Of a stretch of DNA of 51,567 nt, positions 26,534 to 33,584 are shown one piece after another. The translations under genes and the position numbers were made by a program. The number at the start of each line of letters is the position of its first letter. The stretch's first letter is position 1. The DNA is taken from contig JBCCTJ010000001.1 of the NCBI GenBank assembly GCA_039198585.1, positions 1 to 51,567 on the forward strand, read 5' to 3'. The DNA comes from JBCCTJ01 sp039198585 (GTDB lineage Bacteria > Bacteroidota > Bacteroidia > Cytophagales > Amoebophilaceae). The notes beneath the pieces are model-generated. The model saw only the letters and a program-made list of their open reading frames with translations. It did no database searches and was not told where the DNA came from.

Positions 26534-26685
26534 TGAATAAGCACAGATTAGAAGCAATAAAAGCAAAAACCTTGGAGCAATTCAGACAAGGCATACCCTT
26601 ATTTGGTAAAAACAGAGTTTTTGATCCCCATAATAAAAGACTTCCTTGAACAAGCCCTAGAAGCTGCAGAAATAGCTCTCTTGTA
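26534..26685 (+). pseudogene. N-terminal fragment of an IS256-type transposase
   Basis: ATG 26534 opens a frame MNKHRLEAIKAKTLEQF followed by PLFGKNRVFDP. This matches the IS256 N-terminus, where a GKxGAFxP segment leads into FLEAALEGE. After a frameshift near 26628 the sequence goes on as KDFLEQALEAAE, then stops matching at about 26686, where an inverted IS256 fragment begins. It is a relic. Confidence 0.6.
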
Positions 26686-27325
26686 TTGTCATCTTTAACA
26701 CCACAAATAATATATACGGCTTCTTTGCTATAACTATTAGCTCGTTTCAAGTTAGTAGAAAGAGCATCACGATAGATAACCTTGTAATAAGCATCTAACG
26801 GTCTTTTTTTTCACTTTTTTCGTATATCATGAAAGCTTGAGGCTAAGTTGCTAATAGTATCTTTACTAATGGATTCTCCAAAAAATGCTTCCATGATACC
26901 TGCTACGTCACGTGTAGATAATCCTCTTTGATACAATAGAACGCATAGTTGATTAAGCTGATCTTCCTGTGTATTGATTAGTTCTAATAACATAGGCTTG
27001 GACTTACCATTCCACGATCTTAGTATGCTAATTTGTAGGCTATTGATGCTGAGTGATCTAAAGTCTCTCATGTAACTACCATTACCAATATCTTGCCTGC
27101 CTTCTTGCCCTTTTAGATACTCTTCTTCTCTTTCCAAAAGCATTAGGGACTCAATGACAGTAATTGATAGCTTATCTAGGCTAAAATTATTCTAGCTTTG
27201 AAAGAGATTGGCTAGTACTACATAGATCATTTTGCTACTTATTTTTTTGTCATAGTTTCTTGTAGCTTAAAAGTTAGATACAATAGTAATTTTTTTCATT
27301 TTCCACAATCAATTATACGTTAGCA
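26686..27325 (-). pseudogene. IS256-type transposase fragment with element end (inverted)
   Basis: On the minus strand the element end CAATCAATTATACGTTA (near 27325) and the block matching ATTACTATTGTATCTAACTT are followed by a 110-codon frame (27143-26811). It includes LNQLCVLLYQRGLSTRDVAG, the N-terminal part of an IS256-family transposase. Downstream comes VKDDNTRELFLQL, a later piece of the same protein, so the middle has been deleted. It abuts the plus-strand fragment at about 26686, a head-to-head junction of two relics. Confidence 0.7.
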
Positions 27326-27406
27326 CCTAGAAAGTAGATCTTTACAAACAAAAAAAACAATAATAGACGATTAGGAATATTTTCTTCCAAGAGAAGAAAA
27401 AGAATA

Positions 27407-28690
27407 TCAGGAAATTTTTTTAATCATAAGATCTTCAATCAGCTTATTTGTTTCTTTTGATTGACCTTGATAGTTATGTAATAAACCTGATCGACATACT
27501 GGACATTTACAGCCAATGCCATCAATGAATTTGAGGTTTCCTTCTGAGTTTTTTTTAATGATACAATCTCTACAGAAAAGATGACTACAATCAGGATTAT
27601 TGCCAGGAAAACGACATGCTTGATACTCTGGCTTATCTTCGAACTTACCATATATATTGTCCAAGCAAATGGTACAACTTACATTCGTGTTAGGTGCCCA
27701 ACAATTGGGGCACTTAGTAGCTTGATCATCATATTCTTCGTTACAGTGAATACAACTTGTTGTCTTATTCTGCATTTCTTGCTTCTTTTCATCTTCTACT
27801 TTTTGAATATGATTAGCAATTAAGTTGTTTGAATCATTGAATTTGATTAAAAATGTTTTATTGTTTATGGCTCTAACGTTTACGCCTCTAGCTGAGCTTG
27901 TATACTGTCTTACAGTAAGATTAATGACTAGTTTATTATTTTGACTAGCATCTTTAATAATAGATTCTTGCTGGGCGGCTCTGAAGACTCTCAGTTTAAA
28001 AATAAAGTTTTCTGATTCAGGGCTTGTTTTTTCCAATATTCCTTTAAAATTTATTTGAAGACTCGCAAATCTCACACGTATATTAGAGCTCTTGTCTATG
28101 GATATCAAGAATTCTAAATTATTTACCGTTCTTCTAGCTATTTTGCCATTTTTCCTAAAAAAAGAACGTAATCGGAGCTGAGCTAATAAGTACTTTTTGT
28201 TAATGTGTATATGTAGTAAACTACTATCCTCCTTGGTGACATGGGTATTTAATTTGACTTGAATATATTCTTCTAGATTCACAATTTTACCATCTACTTC
28301 GATATTATTAATTTCTAGTTTTTGCTCCGGTAAAGGCTTAGGTACAGGTAGAGAAGCAGTATTATCCTTATTAGAAAGTATATTTAAGTTTTGTATCAGC
28401 TGGTGATTATTTTTGTTTAATATTTCAATGATTACTATAATAGTACTGACTATAAAAGTAGTGATAGAGACTAGCAAAATAGTATTAATGGCTTGTCGTT
28501 GTTTACGGATCTTCATGTTTTTTCTTTGTTTTTTATCAGAAAATTCACGATAGAAATTAACAGGTCGGTGAATATTCCTATCTTGATAAAAATTGTATCT
28601 TGCATCACTACTTCTCAGGTAAAAAGATAGATATACAAGCGCTAAGAGTAGACTAAAATTTTTTTTAACAAACACTTGATAGAGTAACAT
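27407..28690 (-). CDS. Membrane-anchored protein with zinc ribbon and RING finger (candidate E3 ubiquitin ligase effector)
   Basis: 427 residues. A hydrophobic N-terminus (11-24) and a clear membrane helix (70-91) are followed by a basic, beta-rich region of unknown family (about 120-295). The C-terminus has a zinc ribbon with Cys313, 316, 327 and 330 (CIHC...CPNC), then a RING-type finger: Cys339, Cys342, Cys368, His370, Cys373, Cys376, Cys396, Cys399 (CTIC ... CSHLFCRDC ... CPVC). This is the C3HC4 order of RING-HC domains, which in eukaryotes recruit ubiquitin-conjugating enzymes. Bacteria lack this ubiquitin pathway, so the RING suggests action on host ubiquitination if the domain is exposed to host cytoplasm. 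The export route is not visible. Its start is divergent from rlmB. Confidence 0.8.
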   Translation of the reverse strand: MLLYQVFVKKNFSLLLALVYLSFYLRSSDARYNFYQDRNIHRPVNFYREFSDKKQRKNMKIRKQRQAINTILLVSITTFIVSTIIVIIEILNKNNHQLIQNLNILSNKDNTASLPVPKPLPEQKLEINNIEVDGKIVNLEEYIQVKLNTHVTKEDSSLLHIHINKKYLLAQLRLRSFFRKNGKIARRTVNNLEFLISIDKSSNIRVRFASLQINFKGILEKTSPESENFIFKLRVFRAAQQESIIKDASQNNKLVINLTVRQYTSSARGVNVRAINNKTFLIKFNDSNNLIANHIQKVEDEKKQEMQNKTTSCIHCNEEYDDQATKCPNCWAPNTNVSCTICLDNIYGKFEDKPEYQACRFPGNNPDCSHLFCRDCIIKKNSEGNLKFIDGIGCKCPVCRSGLLHNYQGQSKETNKLIEDLMIKKIS

Positions 28691-28824
28691 GATAAGAATA
28701 CTATTTTGCTACAAAAATAAAAAAAATTTTCGCTTTCCTAAAATGAGCACATCATTTCAGAATAATAATCAATACTTTTTCAGTAAGTTTGTAGCTTAGA
28801 TTAAGTTATTGTGAGTTCACAGTT

Positions 28825-29562
28825 ATGAAAAAAAAAGATCTTATATTTGGTATACATGCTGTTTTAGAAGCAATAGAAAGAGGAAAAAGTATTAGTAAAA
28901 TATGGATCAAGCATCCTAGCTCACATTCACTACATAAGAAAATAAGCCAACTATCTCAACAAAAAGCCATCCCCATCAGTCATGTTCCTATGGTTAAGCT
29001 GAATCGACTCATATCTGAAAAACATCAAGGTGTTATTGCCCTGGTCTCTCCTATTGTTTTCAGTTCCTTATCTCATGTAATAGAAGCAACATACGAAAGA
29101 GGAGAAATCCCTTTTATTATCGTATTAAGTAGAATAGAGGATACACGCAACTTGGGCGCAATCGTACGAACTGCTCTAGCTGCTCAAGTGCATGCAGTGG
29201 TGCTACCTCTGAAAGAGATACCACCTATTGATGGAACCACAATGAAAACATCTGCAGGTACACTAAGCAGTATGCCAATATGTCGTGTAAAAGACTTGGG
29301 ACAAGCGATTACATTCTTAAAAGAAAGTGGAATACAAGTAGTCGCCTGTACAGAGAAAGCTCAAAGGAAGTACTACAGTGCTAATTTTGAACTTCCTACT
29401 GCTCTTTTGCTAGGTGGGGAAGCAGAAGGCATAGCTGCTCATTATCTTGTAATGAGTAATCATCACATCACGATTCCTATGAATAGGAAAGTCAACTCTC
29501 TCAATGTTGCCGTGGCTACTGGTATTATATCATATGAGGTAGTTCGTCAGCGTACTCCCTAA
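28825..29562 (+). CDS. rlmB: 23S rRNA (guanosine-2'-O)-methyltransferase, TrmH/RlmB family
   Basis: 245 residues. The N-terminal substrate-binding domain starts IFGIHAVLEAIERG (family form vxGxHaVxEAL). The SPOUT domain shows VLSRIEDTRNLGAIVRTALAA (motif 1, about 95-115), LLGGEAEGI (motif 2) and ITIPMNRKVNSLNVAVATGI (motif 3, about 215-235). It methylates a guanosine ribose of 23S rRNA (G2251 in E. coli) with S-adenosylmethionine. The family also includes TrmH tRNA enzymes; RlmB is the better fit by length and N-terminal domain. A TAAGTTTG box (28784-28791) upstream fits a -7 element without a clear -33. Confidence 0.9.
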   Translation: MKKKDLIFGIHAVLEAIERGKSISKIWIKHPSSHSLHKKISQLSQQKAIPISHVPMVKLNRLISEKHQGVIALVSPIVFSSLSHVIEATYERGEIPFIIVLSRIEDTRNLGAIVRTALAAQVHAVVLPLKEIPPIDGTTMKTSAGTLSSMPICRVKDLGQAITFLKESGIQVVACTEKAQRKYYSANFELPTALLLGGEAEGIAAHYLVMSNHHITIPMNRKVNSLNVAVATGIISYEVVRQRTP

Positions 29563-29600
29563 AATCATTAACCACATCCAATCAGTTTTTTGATTATCTA

Positions 29601-29835
29601 GGTCAGTCAGAAGTAGAGACGTTTTCGTTGAAAAACATTTTATATGAATTTTAGAAAATCGTTTTACTCTGTCCACAAAAAAAAGAGGTAAAGTTCTCGA
29701 CTTTTTGATACTTCTTATTATTTTCAGAATTTTTTACAATTTTGAGCAACTATTTTTATCTAGAAAAATCTTAATAGATTCGCTATACAGCTATTTTTCA
29801 ATGATTGCCATAGTTTCGCATGCTCTTGACTGACC
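29601..29835 (+). repeat. MITE-like intergenic repeat, copy B (best preserved ends)
   Basis: 235 bp with perfect 9-bp terminal inverted repeats GGTCAGTCA (29601-29609) and TGACTGACC (29827-29835). It shares internal blocks with copies A, C and D. It has no reading frame. It lies in the 346-bp convergent gap between rlmB and the acyl carrier protein gene, and it fills most of that gap. Confidence 0.8.
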
Positions 29836-29908
29836 CTACCTATTCTAATAGGACAAAGGATATTTGAAAGAATATTATTTTTTCTTGCTGCGCATATTTT
29901 TTCACAAA

Positions 29909-30154
29909 TTATTGTTCAAGAAGAATATGATTGATAATTTCTCCTACAGTCGCCATATTTTGCTCTTGCCCACTTAAAGAGATGTCAAACTCTGATTCAA
30001 CTTGTATAATAATCTCCTCTAAATCTTCATCATCTGCTCCTAAATCCTCTATTAAGTTTGACTCTATGTTAATTATTTGTTTGTCCACTCCTAGCTGTTG
30101 TGAAATAATTAATATTACTTTTTCTATTATGACTGGCCTTGATGCTTTTTCCAT
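29909..30154 (-). CDS. Acyl carrier protein homologue lacking the phosphopantetheine serine
   Basis: 81 residues, the normal ACP length. The helical pattern and the conserved LIEDLGAD (34-41) followed by an acidic helix II and EFDISL (55-60) are clear. In ordinary ACP the next residue after DLGAD is the Ser that carries 4'-phosphopantetheine (DSL). Here the sequence reads DLGADDEDLEE, with Asp42 in that place. The codon is GAT, so more than one base change separates it from the TCN and AGY serine codons. Unless the alignment is shifted, this protein cannot be converted to holo-ACP. It may be a structural or regulatory ACP paralogue, or a decayed gene in a lineage that takes lipids from its host. 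It is not adjacent to other fab genes. Confidence 0.8.
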   Translation of the reverse strand: MEKASRPVIIEKVILIISQQLGVDKQIINIESNLIEDLGADDEDLEEIIIQVESEFDISLSGQEQNMATVGEIINHILLEQ

Positions 30155-30265
30155 TTTTGTTGTTTAAAATAAAGATGCACAAATAAAGAAATTTTATCAA
30201 TCGTAGTGATCAATTTAACTTACATATGTATCAAATATTTCAAAAAAGTAAAATTAGTGAACAGT

Positions 30266-30797
30266 CTACCAAAGAAATATTGATCCTATTTTTTTACAGA
30301 AAAAGTCACTCAAACCTTGTTTGTAACTGAGATTGGTATCTGTCACCTCAGCTCCTTTCCATCCAGTAAACCAACTCAGATTGATCACTGATATGTCACA
30401 CCCACCAAAGTCTATTCCACCAAGTTTTGTAGGTAGTAGCGTATTTTTAGTGAATTTTGCCAAACAAAAATTAGAACGGCGGACATCGTCATTACTTAGA
30501 TCACGTCCCAAGAGGTTAACACCTGTAAATAGCACTTCTTAATATTTTTGGGGGGGGGTATTCTCAAGGTTAGCATCCGTAAAATTGACTTCTTTAAATT
30601 TTTGATTTAATAGGTTTCTCCCTTGAAGGGTTACTCCGCTAAAGTTTACATAATACAACTTCCTAGATAAAGTAAGCTGTGCAATATTAGCATCAGTAAA
30701 ACTGTCTCCTTCTAGTTTATGAGCTGATAAATCATAACGTCCGAGGTTAAAAGCCGTAAAATCAGTATAAAACAGACTTTGAGGAAAGCTAGTTGTA
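30266..30797 (-). pseudogene. Pentapeptide-repeat protein relic
   Basis: Read on the minus strand from about 30797, the frame carries pentapeptide-like repeats (FTAFNLGRYDLSAHKLEGDS, FTDANIAQLTLS, VNFSGVTLQGRN, EVNFTDANLEN). It meets a C9 run (G9 at 30550-30558 on the plus strand) and then an in-frame TAA (complement of 30539-30541). The same frame resumes with VLFTGVNLLGRDLSND, GGIDFGGCDISV and AEVTDTNLS to the stop at 30266. There is no start codon for the upstream part because a stop lies just before it. A GTG at 30535 opens the second part, but that is unlikely to be a functional start. Pentapeptide-repeat proteins form right-handed beta-helices. This copy looks broken by a nonsense change. 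Confidence 0.65.
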
Positions 30798-30855
30798 TAG
30801 ATTCAAAGTGTAATGGGCTGTCTAATTTTTTTATTTATTTGTAATCAAAGAAAGA

Positions 30856-31708
30856 ATTATTGTCCAATTATTATATGGCTGCGCCCAAACAACAGAAGGA
30901 ACCCTGAGAAAAATACAACATAGTAAAGAAAGTGCTGAGAAAGTAGAAAAAAAGTTAGAAATCAATAGAAAAGCCGTGTTAAAATGAAAAATCCGTATTC
31001 TACTGTATCAACCATGGTAGAGGAAGCTATGATTGTAGCTTTTAGGAAAAAGACGCTTTTACTACACGACGATTGTTTATACCCTTTACAAGAAACAATA
31101 CCTCGTCTAACTCGTTCATCATTATATAGATGTCTAAAAAGACATGACATTAATAAAACTCCTCAAAAGGAGAGAAAAAAGGTTTACAAAAAAAGTCATT
31201 CAAAAAATATATGTAGGAATATATACATACTTGATATCACAGTCGTAGGTAGACAAGAGGGTAGAGCTTTATCTTTTTTTCGCTATTGATCGAACAAGTA
31301 AATTTGTATTTTCAAAGGTTTACAAATATCAAACAACAGCAACAAGCAAAGCATTGCTTCGGCAACTTATTGAAAAGATACCTTATAAATCAACATCATC
31401 TTAACCGATAACGGTATTCAATTCACGTATTCAAAAGCAGTTAAGTATGCTGTTAATCATCTATTTGATATAATCTGTCGCAAGCATCATATCGAACATA
31501 GACTTATTCAAGTCAGCACCCATGGACCAACCGGCAGGTTGAACGTATGAATAAAACCATTAAAGAAGCAACAGTGAAGAAATATCTTTATTTAACCCAT
31601 GAACAGATCAAAAAACATTTTCGTCTGTTTTTGGAGACCTATAGCTTTGCTAAAAAATTGAAAGCTCTGAAGGGCAAAACGACCTATGAAGAAATAGTTC
31701 GTTTTTGA
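30856..31708 (+). pseudogene. IS481-type transposase relic
   Basis: Broken in several frames but readable in order. A helix-turn-helix part comes first (IQHSKESAEKVEKKLEINRK, AVLK then a stop). Then come EEAMIVAFRKKTLLLHDDCL and IPRLTRSSLYRCLKRHDIN. The DDE-domain part DITVV and AIDRTSKFVFSKVYKYQTTA follows after a frameshift, then ALLRQLIEKIPYK and LTDNGIQFTYS. The last part (about 31530-31708) shows MNKTIKEATVKKYLY-like sequence in another frame. This arrangement is that of IS481-type transposases common in Rickettsia, Wolbachia and amoeba symbionts (from memory of the family). It is inactive. Confidence 0.75.
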
Positions 31709-31814
31709 AAGGAAAATTCAGCATATTTTAAATTTGAACCCAACCATCACAATATGGGTCTATACATTGAAAATTTTCCAATGAGAGATGGGCCCAACCT
31801 CGAACATGTAAAGA

Positions 31815-33293
31815 CTAATAGAGATCTCCTGTATTGAAGTTAAAAGTATCAATAAAGTGCAAAATAGCAGCCTTCCGAAGCAATCTTATCTTTTTCTTGT
31901 GATTGGAATTAGGGGTTATAACCTGATAGGCTATCCCTATGTACTGATTGATAGTATTACGAAGATTGGGCACCGCGGTAGTTAGTAATATCCAGTGATT
32001 GCTCAATATCGTAACGTGCAGAATATTCACTGGAGTTACTCACCATCTTTTCGAGTAAAGGTGTTGTTCCAGAACTATCAAAGCTGACTGCTTTGGGGTG
32101 AATAGGATAATCTTTCATCACAAAAGCTAACAACTGGGCCAAGCAGTCATCAAACGAGTAGCCTGCTGTAGCTAACGCATAGTTTTATTTTTGAACATTC
32201 ATAAGCACACTGGTAAAGGCGATCAGATCTTGTTACTGTCCATTGATCCACTCTTTCATATGAACTATACCTTTCATATCAAGGGAAGATATAGCAGTGT
32301 CCATATTGGTTGTAGGTATCAAGACAAGCTGCTTTTTAAGATCATTGCAGTAGATTAATATTTCCTTTTTCCCAGTAGGAAACGCCATTTTTAAAATAGC
32401 TTAGAAGCTTTCTTTTTATATGGTATGCATAAAGCCACCAGCTGTTAGTGCTTGACCAAACTGCTGATTTTTGATATGATCAATTAGTTGATCACCTGTC
32501 TTCAAAGTAACATGACGAGTAACATACTAAGCAGCAGCGCGTGGGGGAAAAGCTAGCAATGTAACTTAAAAAGATTTGCGGGTAACTTTAGTAGTTCTTT
32601 ATATCTATCATTAGGAATCTCCAACGGCTTAAGTAAGAGTTTATAATAGACCCTCTTGGAAGAAATACCAACTACTTGATCTTGGTCTTTTTTTGAGTCT
32701 GATCTCTGTAACACTGATTAGGTATTTCAGGAACCATGACCTGAGGAGAGGTAATTATATTCGGTATATACTCAAAATTATGCCTAGCTAGTTGGTAATT
32801 GAATGCATGAGTTTTTGTGTACTGTTCTTTCCATCTATACTAATTTTTACTTTTCTCTTGTAACTATTTAGAAACTGCTTATACTATAATTGTGCGAGTA
32901 GTTTGTGTAGTTTATCTTAGCTATGAATAGGATATTACGGAAGTATTTTTCTGTTTTTTCCTCATTCTTTATATCATTAACTATCTCGTTAAGAAACTCT
33001 CCTTGTTTGCTATCTTGGCTATTATGATCTTCCTTTTGCTCATATTAATCATAATAAGTAAAATAAATCGATAAACGGGAAATAGAAGAGATAAATTGGA
33101 TATTTTAACTGTCAAGTAGAGCAAAATGACCTATGATGACAGCACTATATAAAGAGTTGTTATCAGCTGGTATATGAATTGCTGCTGACTGAGGCAGCAG
33201 CTTATCCCTATTTTTTACTTTTTGCATACTAACAATAGAGAACTGAAGCAATGAAGTCCAAGCAAAAAAGAGTGCTATGCTACTAAATTTTTT
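31815..33293 (-). pseudogene. Remains of a large secreted protein of unknown function
   Basis: On the minus strand a signal-like N-terminus (LKKFSSIALFFAWTSLLQFS, near 33293, with CTG where ATG is expected) is followed by HIPADNNSLYSAVIIG and a stop. Then scattered frames follow in the same direction: SSKRVYYKLLLKPLEIPNDR, YKELLKLPANLF, GDQLIDHIKNQQFGQALTAG, KKQLVLIPTTNMDTAISSLD, GYSFDDCLAQLLAFVMKDYP, VSFDSSGTTPLLEKMVSNSS and NLRNTINQYIGIAYQVITPN, to a stop at 31815. They are broken by stops and frameshifts. The pieces read as one protein of several hundred residues. DNNSLYSAV recalls the D-x-x-C-L-x-x-A loop of OTU-type cysteine proteases with the Cys lost, but this is weak. No family is recognised for the rest. 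The bases from 33294 to 33584 hold nothing visible. Confidence 0.5.
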
Positions 33294-33584
33294 CAGGTAT
33301 TATTGATGATGGATTAAAGAAATTAATGCATTTTACTTTAACTTATTAAAGTTTTTCAATTAAAAGAACTCGTGACTTAAGGTTGTCAAAATTTGTACTT
33401 ATGATTATATCACTTTTCACTCAAAGTATTCATTCCAGTAATAAAAGCCATTAAGATGAAAAAAGTGATCCATTTTCTGTTAGGCTGATCAAGTTTGGGA
33501 AGCGAAATGCATAGCAGCTTCATAAAAAGAAAAGCGCTTTTCTTTACAAAAGATTATTTTTTCTAATTTTTTTACTGAAATGAA

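Noticed and set aside
26496..26750. An 84-codon minus-strand frame starting MKRANSYSKEAV
   Set aside because: It runs across the junction of two IS256 relics of opposite orientation; the first third is real transposase sequence and the rest is the antisense of another fragment. It is not a gene.
30550..30558. The G9 tract as a phase-variation switch
   Set aside because: Adding or removing bases in the tract moves the frame away from the downstream pentapeptide repeats, which are already in frame with the upstream ones; the break is a stop codon instead.
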